DNA of 64,000 bases from the NCBI RefSeq assembly GCF_003010955.1, contig NZ_PGGO01000006.1:62001-126000 (forward strand). The letters run 5' to 3'. The notes under the pieces are model-generated. The model was not told the origin of the DNA. It was given only the letters and a program-made list of their open reading frames with translations, and searched no databases. A program made the position numbers and the translations under genes. The stretch comes from Phyllobacterium brassicacearum (GTDB lineage: Bacteria; Pseudomonadota; Alphaproteobacteria; Rhizobiales; Rhizobiaceae). This document shows, piece after piece, positions 9,099-17,501 of the stretch (its first letter is position 1; every line of letters starts with the position of its first letter).

Positions 9099-9123
9099 TG
9101 AGCGCCTCTTTGGTCAGCTGGGT

Positions 9124-9162
9124 CCTGCCTTCCCTTTCGGGCAAGCAAAAAGGGAAGGCAGG
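9124..9162. promoter_or_regulatory. Strong stem-loop after binding-protein gene
   Basis: A perfect 14-bp stem (CCTGCCTTCCCTTT and its complement) encloses an 11-base loop, directly between the binding-protein stop and the PotB-like start. No T-run follows on the minus strand. Such hairpins usually protect the upstream binding-protein message from 3' decay and lower permease expression; this role is inferred. Confidence 0.65.
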
Positions 9163-9171
9163 AATGTTGTG

Positions 9172-10332
9172 TCAGGCTGACTTGAAACGTGCCATGACTT
9201 CGGCGCGCGCCGGATCCGTGAGCGTGACTGCAGCCCCGAATTCCAGCGGCGTCAGCTCGGCATCCGGCGGATAGACGATGGTGTTGGAAGTTACTTCCTT
9301 TGGCAGGAGCGAAAGCACGCGGCTATCCGTTGTCGGCGCACCATTGGCGATGTGCTCCTTCACGGCATTGGCCGGATCCATCAGATAATTCAGCAGGGCA
9401 TATCCGGCTGGCTTGTTGGCGGCGCTTTTCGGGATGGCATAAAAGTCGGACCAGATCTCGCCGCCGTCCTTGCCAAGCACGAACTTGATCTCCGGAATGT
9501 CACGGTTGAGCTGTGCACCATCATTGGTCCAGCACATGGTCATCCAGGCATCGCCGGCCCGCATGGCGGGCTGGTAGTCACTGTTGATGGCGTAGAGGTG
9601 CGGCTTGACCTTCACGAGCAGTTCTTCGGCCTTGGCAAGCTCTTCGGGCTTGATCGAATTGAAGGAGTAGCCGAGCGAGACGAGTGCGTTGCCAATCGTA
9701 GTCAGCTGATAGTCATGCACCATGACGCGCGTATCGCCTTCTCCCTGGGCGATCTCGAAGAAATCCTTCCAGCTGGTGACCGGAGACTTGATCTTTGTCG
9801 AGTTGACGGCGATGCCTGTCGTGCCCCAATTCTTGGGTACCGCGTAGGTCGTGCCATCGATGACGCCTTCGGCGGTAAATCGGGCAGTTTCCGTTGCCGC
9901 GCTGTAATTCGGCAGTTTTGCCATGTCCAGCGCGTCGATCAGCCCAAGCTTGGTATAGGTCGAGATCGTGTAATTTGTCGGAACGAACAGGTCCCAGCCC
10001 GTACCGCCTGCTTGCAGTTTTGCCAGCATTTCCTCGTTCGAGCCGAAGACATTGACCTCGACCGCGACCCCAGTAGCTGCCGTAAAGGCTTCAAACGTCG
10101 CAGGATCATGATAGTTCGGCCATGTCGCGATCGACATTTGTTTGCCGAGGTCCTCTGCGAAGGCGGGCGTCGCGAGCAGGCCGCTCTCGCGCGCGAACAC
10201 GGCCGTCGCCAGGCCAAGGCCAGTGACACCAAGGAAATGACGGCGCGTGACCGAGCCGCGCTTAAGGCGCATCAGTTCATCCATGAACTGTTCGGCGGAA
10301 ATGGGGGCATTCTCTTTGTATGACTTGGACAT
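9172..10332 (-). CDS. Tat-exported polyamine-type solute-binding protein
   Basis: A 386-residue periplasmic binding protein of the PotD/PotF class. The N-terminus carries a twin-arginine signal (SVTRRHFLGVTG at about residues 27-38, then a hydrophobic stretch ending TPAFAED), so it is probably exported folded. The mature part has MSIATWPNYHDPATFEAFT, WDLFVPTNYTISTY and WTNDGAQLNRD, typical of this class. AAGGGAA precedes the ATG. It sits second in the operon after the ATPase gene. Confidence 0.9.
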   Translation of the reverse strand: MSKSYKENAPISAEQFMDELMRLKRGSVTRRHFLGVTGLGLATAVFARESGLLATPAFAEDLGKQMSIATWPNYHDPATFEAFTAATGVAVEVNVFGSNEEMLAKLQAGGTGWDLFVPTNYTISTYTKLGLIDALDMAKLPNYSAATETARFTAEGVIDGTTYAVPKNWGTTGIAVNSTKIKSPVTSWKDFFEIAQGEGDTRVMVHDYQLTTIGNALVSLGYSFNSIKPEELAKAEELLVKVKPHLYAINSDYQPAMRAGDAWMTMCWTNDGAQLNRDIPEIKFVLGKDGGEIWSDFYAIPKSAANKPAGYALLNYLMDPANAVKEHIANGAPTTDSRVLSLLPKEVTSNTIVYPPDAELTPLEFGAAVTLTDPARAEVMARFKSA

Positions 10333-10359
10333 GAAGATGTTCCCTTTGTTTTTGTGTGT

Positions 10360-11448
10360 TCAGGCCGGAAAGATATGCACAGCGCCGGGGTCGAAATTCA
10401 GCACGACCCTTTCGCTCGGTTCGACGAGTTCACCGTCGGAAAGGTCACGCCTGTCGGCGGTGACCAGGAAATCGCCGAGCCCATCGACGGCGACGGAATA
10501 TTCGGCGGATGATCCGAGGAAGATACGGTGCGTGACGACACCCGAAAGCTTGCCGGTAGCCGAGCCATTCTGCCGGTGCAAGGTGATAGCTTCCGGGCGC
10601 AGTGCAAGCGTGGCCGAGCCGGATCGGAGGTCGCCTTTACCGGGTATGAGCAGTTTGCTGCCGTCGGCGAGGCGGACTGTTGACCCGTCTCCTTCGACTG
10701 TCGCTGCGATACGATTGGTCTTGCCGACAAAATCGGCCACGAAAAGATCGGATGGATGATCATAGACCTCCCGTGGCGCCGCCAGCTGAACAATCCGGCC
10801 CGCATTCATCACACAGACGAGGTCGCTCATCGACAAGGCCTCCTCCTGATCGTGCGTTACCAGCACGAAAGTGATGCCAAGCTCCCGCTGCAAGGTCTGC
10901 AATTCGATCTGCATGGCGGTTCGCAATTTCTTGTCGAGCGCGGCGAGCGGCTCGTCGAGAAGCAGGACGGAAGGCTTGTTGACGAGAGCACGCGCCAGGG
11001 CAACACGCTGTTGCTGGCCGCCGGACATTTCGTGGATGCGCCGTTTGCCGAACCCGCCCAGGCGGACCATCTCCAGTGCATCGTTGGCGCGGCGGGATAT
11101 TTCGGTGGCATTGATTCGCGGGCGCGCCTGCCTCAGACCGTAGGAGACGTTCTGCTCGACGTCGAAATGAGGAAAAAGCGCGTATTGCTGGAACACCATG
11201 TTCACTGGCCGACGATAGGCGGGAACACCGTTCATCGGTTGGCCATTGATCAAGACGTCGCCGGACGTGGGCTGTTCAAAGCCGCCAATCATCCTGAGGC
11301 AAGTGGTTTTGCCGCACCCTGAGGGACCAAGCAACGCAACGAAGGCTCCCTTGGGTACCTGAAGATTAATGTCGGATACCGCGGTCACGGCGCCATAGGA
11401 TTTGCTGACCGACCGGAATTCGATGTCGTTCGTGGAGGCGGATGTCAC
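10360..11448 (-). CDS. ABC importer ATPase, PotA-like
   Basis: A 362-residue cytoplasmic ATPase. It has Walker A GPSGCGKTT, signature MSGGQQQR, Walker B LLLDEPLAALD, a switch His in VTHDQEEAL and a C-terminal TOBE region (from about residue 280). It energises the two permeases downstream. The start is a GTG at 11448 with AGGGGA upstream. It is the first gene of the minus-strand operon and is divergent from a LuxR-type regulator at 11631, with 182 bp between them. Confidence 0.92.
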   Translation of the reverse strand: MTSASTNDIEFRSVSKSYGAVTAVSDINLQVPKGAFVALLGPSGCGKTTCLRMIGGFEQPTSGDVLINGQPMNGVPAYRRPVNMVFQQYALFPHFDVEQNVSYGLRQARPRINATEISRRANDALEMVRLGGFGKRRIHEMSGGQQQRVALARALVNKPSVLLLDEPLAALDKKLRTAMQIELQTLQRELGITFVLVTHDQEEALSMSDLVCVMNAGRIVQLAAPREVYDHPSDLFVADFVGKTNRIAATVEGDGSTVRLADGSKLLIPGKGDLRSGSATLALRPEAITLHRQNGSATGKLSGVVTHRIFLGSSAEYSVAVDGLGDFLVTADRRDLSDGELVEPSERVVLNFDPGAVHIFPA

Positions 11449-11630
11449 GTTAGTCCCCTGCGGCTTGAGTTGGTAGGGGCAGTCTTCGCTGCCTTGTTGC
11501 CACCGTCATTGATCACAAACTAGTCAACAAGCCATATCGCGGTATATACCCCGAAAGAGGTATTTTAACCGGATGGCATCAATGTAAGGTGTATGCTCCG
11601 GCGTGGGAAAGCATTGGACGGGAGGGGCGA

Positions 11631-12437
11631 ATGAGCGTTGACGTTGAGGCGCTGTTCGATGCGTTCCGCCAGTTCATCGGCAGATCATCGATGGCGCCGC
11701 AGGAATTCGGGGAACTTTTCCATCAATCGATGCGCGCGATGGTCAAGTTCGACTATATCGTCGTGTTTGCCTATCGCGGCAATGAGCGGCCGATCGATAT
11801 CTACAGCACGTTCGACGTGGACGAGCACGTGATCTTCGTCAGCATGTATCAGGCGGGGCCCTATTTGCTGGATCCCTTCTACCACACGGCACGGGCACCC
11901 AAGCCCGGTGTCTGGCGTATGCGCGAACTGGCGCCCGACCGGTTCTTTTCGAGCGAATATTACCGGACTTATTATGTTCAGACCGGCCTTGCGGAGGAGG
12001 TCGGCTTTTTCGTTCCAGTCGAAGCCGGTATTACAATCGTATTGTCGCTGATGCGGCGAGGAGAGACGGGATATTTCCCGGCGCAGGAGCTTGCGCTGCT
12101 CCGCAAGGCCGACCCGTTGGTCGCGACGTTGGTCCGGCAATATTGCTCCGGTTTGGGCCATCTGTTTGATGCGGCGGTCGCAAAGCAGGGCAGAGGACGG
12201 CGAAAGGTCCAGTTGAATGCTGCCGACACGGTTTGGCGCGACCTCAATCTTACGGACCGCGAGGCAGCGATCATCGAGCTTGTTTTGCAAGGCCATTCAT
12301 CCGAGTCGATCGGACTGAGGCTCAATATCACGACCGGGACAGTCAAAGTCCATCGACGCAACGTCTATCGCAAACTTGGCATTTCCTCGCAGACACAACT
12401 CCTGTCGATTTACCTCAAGAAACTCAACGAGCACTGA
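11631..12437 (+). CDS. LuxR-family transcriptional regulator
   Basis: A 268-residue protein with a C-terminal LuxR/FixJ helix-turn-helix (LNLTDREAAIIELVLQGHSS, then TTGTVKVHRRNVYRKLGIS). The N-terminal 190 residues (FDYIVVFAYRGNERPIDIY, VGFFVPVEAGITIVLSLMRR) look like a GAF- or autoinducer-binding-like sensor without recognisable ligand residues. GGGAGGGG just before ATG 11631 fixes the start. It is divergent from the polyamine-type ABC operon and probably controls it. Its last 28 bases overlap the end of the convergent amidase gene. Confidence 0.82.
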   Translation: MSVDVEALFDAFRQFIGRSSMAPQEFGELFHQSMRAMVKFDYIVVFAYRGNERPIDIYSTFDVDEHVIFVSMYQAGPYLLDPFYHTARAPKPGVWRMRELAPDRFFSSEYYRTYYVQTGLAEEVGFFVPVEAGITIVLSLMRRGETGYFPAQELALLRKADPLVATLVRQYCSGLGHLFDAAVAKQGRGRRKVQLNAADTVWRDLNLTDREAAIIELVLQGHSSESIGLRLNITTGTVKVHRRNVYRKLGISSQTQLLSIYLKKLNEH

Positions 12438-13687
12438 CCTCCGATTCTGTCGAGTGCAATCAGCGTCGATTCGAGCAGGACCTGGGCGCCCAGCACCGAA
12501 TGTTCAGGTTCGACATACTCAGCCTCATTGTGGCTGAGGCCATCCCGGCACGGCACGAAAATCATTGCGGCATCCGCGACGCGCGCCAGAAACAGCGCGT
12601 CGTGAAATGCGCCCGACAACATTGGTTTGTGGGCAATTCCGAGACGGGCCACCGCCTGTTCCACGGCATCCAGCAGGTTCGGTGAGAACTGCGCTGGGGG
12701 CATGTCGAACGTGCGCCGGACGGTTGCTTGGCAACCAAGACCCGATGCCTTCTCTTCGCAGATTGCCCGCACCCGGCTTTCCAGCCTGTCCAGTTCCAGA
12801 ACACTCGGATGGCGAAGATCGACACTGAATGCGACCTTGCCGGGAATGGCGTTGATCGAAGCGGGCTCGACCGAGATGCGACCGACGGTCAGGCGCGCCT
12901 GTTCGTCATTGGGCATGATTGAGCCATAGAGCGATTGAAGCGCCTCGGTCGCCGCGACAAGCGGATCGCGGCGGAATGCCAGCTGCGTGGTTCCTGCATG
13001 CGCCGTTTGCCCGGTAATGACAACCTCGAGCCAGCGGGTTCCCTGAATGCCATGAACGATACCGATCGGTATGTTCTCTCGCTCGAGCGCAGGGCCCTGT
13101 TCGATGTGCAATTCAAGATAACCCGAAATCGGCGTGCCAAGCGCACGATGATGTGCACCAGGTGACGCGGCAAGCGTGGAGGCGAGTTCATGCTGCAGAA
13201 GCGCGCCATCGGCAGCTTGCCTCCCATACCATTCTTCCGGAATTGCACCGGAAGCGAAAGCCATTGATCCCATGGCGCCTGGGGCAAACCGGCTGCCTTC
13301 CTCATTGGTCCAGGCGACGACTTCCACTGCTATAGGCGTGCGAATATCTGCATCGTCCAGGGATTCCAGCACCTCGAAGGCGGCAAGTGTGCCGAGCGCG
13401 CCGTCAAAACGCCCGCCCATCGGCTGGCTGTCGAGATGGCTGCCGATGAGGAATGGCGGCTGGTCGGGCGAATGTCCCTCCCTGCGAATGAACAGATTGG
13501 CCATGGCGTCCTGGAACACGGCAAAGCCGCGATCAGCGGCCAGGCCCGCCAGTTCAGCACGGGCTAGTCTGTCTTCTGGGGAAAGAGCCTGGCGGTTGAC
13601 GCCGCCGGCCGGAGTGCCGCCAATCGTGGCAAACCGTTCCAGCCTGCCAAGCAGGCGCTCGCCATTGATCTTGATGCCCGTTTTCAT
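12410..13687 (-). CDS. M20-family N-carbamoylase/allantoate amidohydrolase-like hydrolase
   Basis: A 425-residue dinuclear-zinc hydrolase of the hydantoinase/carbamoylase branch. Metal-site motifs are GSHLDSQPMGGRFDG, TNEEGSRFAPGAMGS and GLSHNEAEYV; the dimer-contributed residue lies in TGQTAHAGTT. Relatives cleave N-carbamoyl amino acids, allantoate or ureidoglycine. It is the last gene of the catabolic operon. Start: ATG 13687, or a TTG at 13702 that overlaps the upstream stop as TTGA. Substrate is unknown; the neighbours argue against simple purine degradation because no allantoinase or uricase gene is near. Confidence 0.85.
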   Translation of the reverse strand: MKTGIKINGERLLGRLERFATIGGTPAGGVNRQALSPEDRLARAELAGLAADRGFAVFQDAMANLFIRREGHSPDQPPFLIGSHLDSQPMGGRFDGALGTLAAFEVLESLDDADIRTPIAVEVVAWTNEEGSRFAPGAMGSMAFASGAIPEEWYGRQAADGALLQHELASTLAASPGAHHRALGTPISGYLELHIEQGPALERENIPIGIVHGIQGTRWLEVVITGQTAHAGTTQLAFRRDPLVAATEALQSLYGSIMPNDEQARLTVGRISVEPASINAIPGKVAFSVDLRHPSVLELDRLESRVRAICEEKASGLGCQATVRRTFDMPPAQFSPNLLDAVEQAVARLGIAHKPMLSGAFHDALFLARVADAAMIFVPCRDGLSHNEAEYVEPEHSVLGAQVLLESTLIALDRIGGQCSLSFLR

Positions 13688-13698
13688 GGATTTGCTGG

Positions 13699-14469
13699 TC
13701 AAGTTTTAGCAACGGCCCAGACAAGCATCTGTTCGAACAGCGTCTTGTAGCCTTTCCACGCGATGAAGTCCGAAGGCAGCCAGTGCGGCCCGACATCGGA
13801 GGTCCAGGCGAGTGTGCGACCCTTGCCGTAGGTGCCGGTGACGAGCAACGGCTGCGACCCGTAGTCGGTCGAAACGGTGGCCAAGACCTCGGCGCCATCC
13901 TTGACGGTGACTTCATTATAGCCAAGCAGTACGGGCCAGTCCTTGCCGAGCCCCTGCAGGATCGGATGACCGGCATTGCCGGTTACCACGGGGATAAAGC
14001 CTTCCGGAACCTCGATACGGTCATCGACAGATAGGCAGGAGACGGGCAGTACCTCTTCTACGGGCGTCTTGTGATAGCGCGCGCCGCCATTGATGCCCTG
14101 GAAGCTGTAATAGCCGCCGAACATCAGCAGTGCACCGCCGTTGCGGACATAGTCGCGAAGCAGGCGCAGGCGGTTTGGCGTCGTCTTCGAATGGATCCAG
14201 GTGTCCGGGTGCAGCAGCAGTGTGTTCGCGCCGATATCGGAGAGGATGATGGCCTCATATTCCGACAGGGCCTCCATGGTCTGCGGGAAATCGCGCTGCG
14301 CCTCATGCGCCGGCATGAATTTCACATCGAAATCGCTGTCCTTCAGCGCCTTGAGCAGTTCGTCCGCGCCAGTGTGGTATGTGACGGTGGGGAACTGGTC
14401 GAAGCCCTTGATATGGGTAGCGGTCGACACCCACGACTCGCCCGCGAGTAGAACCTTGTGTTTGGACAT
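13699..14469 (-). CDS. GATase1-like (DUF1355) protein
   Basis: A 256-residue protein of the GATase1-like family (formerly DUF1355), related to class-I glutamine amidotransferase and ThuA folds. Visible features are VLLAGESW at the N-terminus, AIILSDIGANTLLL, LRDYVRNGGALLMFGGYYSF and YGKGRTLAWTSDVGPHW. No catalytic Cys is evident at the nucleophile elbow (MFGGYYSF), so amidotransferase activity is doubtful. AAGGAG precedes the ATG ideally. It lies between the phosphotriesterase-family and M20 genes of one operon. Confidence 0.78.
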   Translation of the reverse strand: MSKHKVLLAGESWVSTATHIKGFDQFPTVTYHTGADELLKALKDSDFDVKFMPAHEAQRDFPQTMEALSEYEAIILSDIGANTLLLHPDTWIHSKTTPNRLRLLRDYVRNGGALLMFGGYYSFQGINGGARYHKTPVEEVLPVSCLSVDDRIEVPEGFIPVVTGNAGHPILQGLGKDWPVLLGYNEVTVKDGAEVLATVSTDYGSQPLLVTGTYGKGRTLAWTSDVGPHWLPSDFIAWKGYKTLFEQMLVWAVAKT

Positions 14470-14496
14470 GAAAACTCCTTGTGCATTATGGGGCGA

Positions 14497-15585
14497 TCAG
14501 GCCGCCGCAGAAAATACAGATCTTGGATTGTCGGTGAGCATGCGATCGATGATTTCGGCATCGACACCGTGCCGCTTCAGGCGGGGCACGAAATGCTTGA
14601 GTATGTAGCCATAGCCGAAGCCGCCAAAACGGGTCAGCATCATCTTCAGGAACACGTCCTGCGACAGCAGCACCCGGTCACCAAAGCCCATATCGACAAG
14701 GGATCGGATTGCCCGGGCGTTCTGTTCGTCTGACGGCGACTGGGCATCCTGATCGGCGTAGTAATAGTCCATGCCGATCATGTCATATTCGAGAAAGGCG
14801 CCGCGCCGGGCGAGGCCTGTCTGATAGTCAAGATCCTCATGGCTTGGGTTCATGTGGCAGAGGATGGTGTGCTTCAGGTCAGCGCCTTCCTCCTCGACGA
14901 CATCGAGCACTTCATTGGCCAGCCGCTCCCAGCCTGGAAGGTGGATTGACAGGGGAACGCCGGTGATGCGGGAAGCGCGTGCCGAAGCGCGCAGGGATTT
15001 GCGCTCCTCCGGCGTAAAATCCTTGCTGATGCCCACTTCGCCGATAATGCCTGCCATGATCTCGGGTTGGCTGTCGCCGCCACCGACATCATTGACGAGA
15101 AATTCGGTGACCGCGTCGACATGCATGTCTTTCAACCACCCCGGATGGGTGTGCTGAAGATAAAAGCCGGAGCCCATGACGATCTTGAGGTTGGCCATGC
15201 GCGAAATGCGCCGCAGCTTCACCGGATTGCGGCCAATGCCGAAATTGGTCGGATCGACGACGGTATGGCCGCCCAGCACCTGGAAGCGCTTGAGTTCGCT
15301 GAGCGCAAGATCGGTGTCAGTGAGCGAGACATTGTCCCGGTTGATATAAGGGTTCATGCGCAGTTCGCCGATGATCTCGATCGAGACCGGCCGCTCGGCG
15401 ATGGCAAGCTCGTCCGGGTGGCAGGGGCATTTCCATGAACTCGCGCCATCAAGCAGGATGTGCTCGTGCATCAAGGTGACGCCCATCTCACCGACCGGCA
15501 GCGGACCCTGGACGGTCATTACCGTTCCGGATTTTACGCCAATGGGCACCCTGCTACGTTCGCTTGCTTCGAAGTCGAGACCCAT
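14497..15585 (-). CDS. Phosphotriesterase-family metal-dependent hydrolase
   Basis: A 362-residue TIM-barrel amidohydrolase-superfamily enzyme. The metal ligands are visible: HxH in LMHEHILL, the bridging Glu in IIGEVGIS (Php-type, instead of the carbamylated Lys of true phosphotriesterase), His in LSIHLPG, His in LCHMNPSHEDL and Asp in LLSQDVFLK. Php-type relatives are lactonases or carboxyl-ester hydrolases, so a sugar lactone is a reasonable guess. ATG 15585 has AGGAG ten bases before it and overlaps the permease stop. Confidence 0.87.
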   Translation of the reverse strand: MGLDFEASERSRVPIGVKSGTVMTVQGPLPVGEMGVTLMHEHILLDGASSWKCPCHPDELAIAERPVSIEIIGELRMNPYINRDNVSLTDTDLALSELKRFQVLGGHTVVDPTNFGIGRNPVKLRRISRMANLKIVMGSGFYLQHTHPGWLKDMHVDAVTEFLVNDVGGGDSQPEIMAGIIGEVGISKDFTPEERKSLRASARASRITGVPLSIHLPGWERLANEVLDVVEEEGADLKHTILCHMNPSHEDLDYQTGLARRGAFLEYDMIGMDYYYADQDAQSPSDEQNARAIRSLVDMGFGDRVLLSQDVFLKMMLTRFGGFGYGYILKHFVPRLKRHGVDAEIIDRMLTDNPRSVFSAAA

Positions 15586-15587
15586 GA

Positions 15588-16619
15588 TCAACGGCTCCTG
15601 ATCGCACCGCGGAACAGGCGGAAATTCAGCCAGATGGCGATGAGGATGATCGTGCCGGTGACAATTGGCGTGAGAAATGGCGACATATGGGCAAGGATCA
15701 GGCCGTTGGCGATTACAGCCACCGTCATGGCACCGAGTATGGTACCGATGATCGTGCCGCGGCCGCCAAACAGACTGGTGCCGCCGAGGACAACAGCCGC
15801 AATGACCTCGAGCTCGAAGCCCTGTCCGGCGTTGGATGAACCGGAACCTAGCCGGGCGGCAAGGATGATGCCTGCCGCGGCGGCAGCCGTACTGGAAAGC
15901 ACATAGACCATCAGTGTCGTCAGGCGCGTATCGACGCCGGCGCGGCGAACCGCTTCGGCATTGGCACCAATGCCGGTGACGTAGCGGCCGAAGCGTGTCT
16001 CGTTGAAGGCGAGATAGGCAATGACGAGCACGACAAGTGCGATCAGCGCAGGCACTGGTACGCCAAGGAACCAGGCACGGCCAATGACGGTGAACGGGCT
16101 TGTCGCCTCGACCGGGATCGAATAGCCGCCGGTAATCAGCAGAGCGATGCCTCGGATAACCGAGAGGCCGGCTAGCGTGACGATAAAGGCAGGGATGCGC
16201 TCATAGGCAATGAAGAAACCTTGAATCGCACCGACGGCAGCACCGAGCAGCAGCATGGCGATGATCACCAATGGCCAAGGCAGGCCCGCCTGCAATGTGG
16301 CTGCTGAGAGGGTGGCGACCAGCGCCAACACAGAGCCGACCGAAAGGTCGATTCCGCCAGTGGTGATGACGAAGGTCATGGCGGCGGCGACGATCAGCAA
16401 CGGCGCGGATTGGCGAACGATGTTGAGCAGATTTGGCGCCGTGAGAAAGGCGTCGGTCACCACCGAGAAAAGCAGGCAAACGACGAGGAAGAAAATCGCT
16501 ATGGAAACGACGCTGCCATTGGCCATGAACCGGTCGCGCAACGTGCTTTCACGCACGCGGGATTGGGCCGCTACCGGGTGAAGGGCAGTGTTGTCGCCGG
16601 AGGTCGATGAATTGCTCAT
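15588..16619 (-). CDS. Sugar-class (CUT2) ABC permease, RbsC/FrcC-like
   Basis: A 343-residue permease with about ten membrane helices, of the ribose/fructose type. Diagnostic stretches are TTGGIDLSVGSVLALVATLS and AVVLGGTSLFGGRGTIIGT. Its ATG overlaps the ATPase stop by four bases (ATGA), so the two are translationally coupled. It forms the channel for the binding protein encoded at 17502-18440. Confidence 0.92.
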   Translation of the reverse strand: MSNSSTSGDNTALHPVAAQSRVRESTLRDRFMANGSVVSIAIFFLVVCLLFSVVTDAFLTAPNLLNIVRQSAPLLIVAAAMTFVITTGGIDLSVGSVLALVATLSAATLQAGLPWPLVIIAMLLLGAAVGAIQGFFIAYERIPAFIVTLAGLSVIRGIALLITGGYSIPVEATSPFTVIGRAWFLGVPVPALIALVVLVIAYLAFNETRFGRYVTGIGANAEAVRRAGVDTRLTTLMVYVLSSTAAAAAGIILAARLGSGSSNAGQGFELEVIAAVVLGGTSLFGGRGTIIGTILGAMTVAVIANGLILAHMSPFLTPIVTGTIILIAIWLNFRLFRGAIRSR

Positions 16620-17419
16620 GGCCGTGCTCCATTGTCTTCGCTGCGGCGGGCAGAGCGCGCCTGGAACTTTCGCCCGACAATGAGATTGACGACGTCCTCG
16701 ATGCTGGTCTCCTCGATGCGCCGTTCGGCGACATTGCGGCCTTCATACATCACCTGGATGCGATCGCAGACGAGGAACAGATCCTGCAGGCGGTGGGTAA
16801 TGAGAATGACGCTGACCCCGCGCGCGCTGACGGCGCGGATGAGATCAAGAACCGCTTCGACCTCGGCGACCGCAAGGGCAGCGGTTGGCTCGTCCATGAT
16901 GAGGACCGACGGCTCGAAGGATGCAGCGCGGCCGATGGCGATGGACTGGCGCTGGCCGCCGGAAAGGTTCTCAACCTTCAAGCGGGTGTCGGCGATAACG
17001 ATGCCAAGACGATCCAACATGATGCGCGCTTCGTCATGCATGCGCTTCTTGTCGAGGAACGGCACGCCCAACACGCGCCGCCGCGGCTCGCGCCCAAGGA
17101 ATATGTTGCCCGCTACATCGACCGTGTCGCACAGGGAAAGGTCCTGATAGACCATCTCCACATGCTCCGATCTGGCGTCGGCAGGAGAGGAAAAGGAAAC
17201 AACCTTGCCGTCGATCTCGATCGTGCCTGAATCGGGGATGACCGCCCCCGAGAGCACCTTGCTCAGGGTCGACTTGCCGGCGCCGTTGTCGCCGACAAGG
17301 CCGAGCACTTCGCCGGGTTTCAGGTTGAGAGAGACGTTATCGAGCGTCTGGATCGTGTTGTACCGCTTGGATATGCCGGTCATGCGGACCCGGTATGTTT
17401 CACTGTCAATACTGTTCAT
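16616..17419 (-). CDS. Sugar-class ABC ATPase, single-domain
   Basis: A 267-residue ATPase with Walker A GDNGAGKST, signature LSGGQRQ, Walker B VLIMDEPTAA and switch His in LITHRLQD. RbsA-type transporters usually have two fused ATPase domains (about 500 residues); this single-domain form resembles FrcA of rhizobia. The frame is open to 17533 but that region overlaps the binding-protein gene, so I use ATG 17419. It sits between the binding-protein and permease genes. Confidence 0.9.
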   Translation of the reverse strand: MNSIDSETYRVRMTGISKRYNTIQTLDNVSLNLKPGEVLGLVGDNGAGKSTLSKVLSGAVIPDSGTIEIDGKVVSFSSPADARSEHVEMVYQDLSLCDTVDVAGNIFLGREPRRRVLGVPFLDKKRMHDEARIMLDRLGIVIADTRLKVENLSGGQRQSIAIGRAASFEPSVLIMDEPTAALAVAEVEAVLDLIRAVSARGVSVILITHRLQDLFLVCDRIQVMYEGRNVAERRIEETSIEDVVNLIVGRKFQARSARRSEDNGARP

Positions 17420-17461
17420 CGCAATACCGTTGGGTTCAAGAAGGGCTCTCACCTCGGGAGG

Positions 17462-17486
17462 GGGCGCGGCATGTGCGGCCGCGCCC
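17462..17486. promoter_or_regulatory. Stem-loop after binding-protein gene
   Basis: GGGCGCGGC and its exact complement form a 9-bp GC-only stem with a 7-base loop, in the 82-bp gap between the binding-protein stop and the ATPase start on the minus strand. No T-run follows. It likely stabilises the upstream message or limits read-through. Confidence 0.55.
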
Positions 17487-17501
17487 GTCGCGGACTTTGC
17501 T

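Noticed and set aside
9352-10323. A 323-residue plus-strand frame opposite the Tat binding protein
   Set aside because: It mirrors codon structure of the real minus-strand gene and resembles no protein family.
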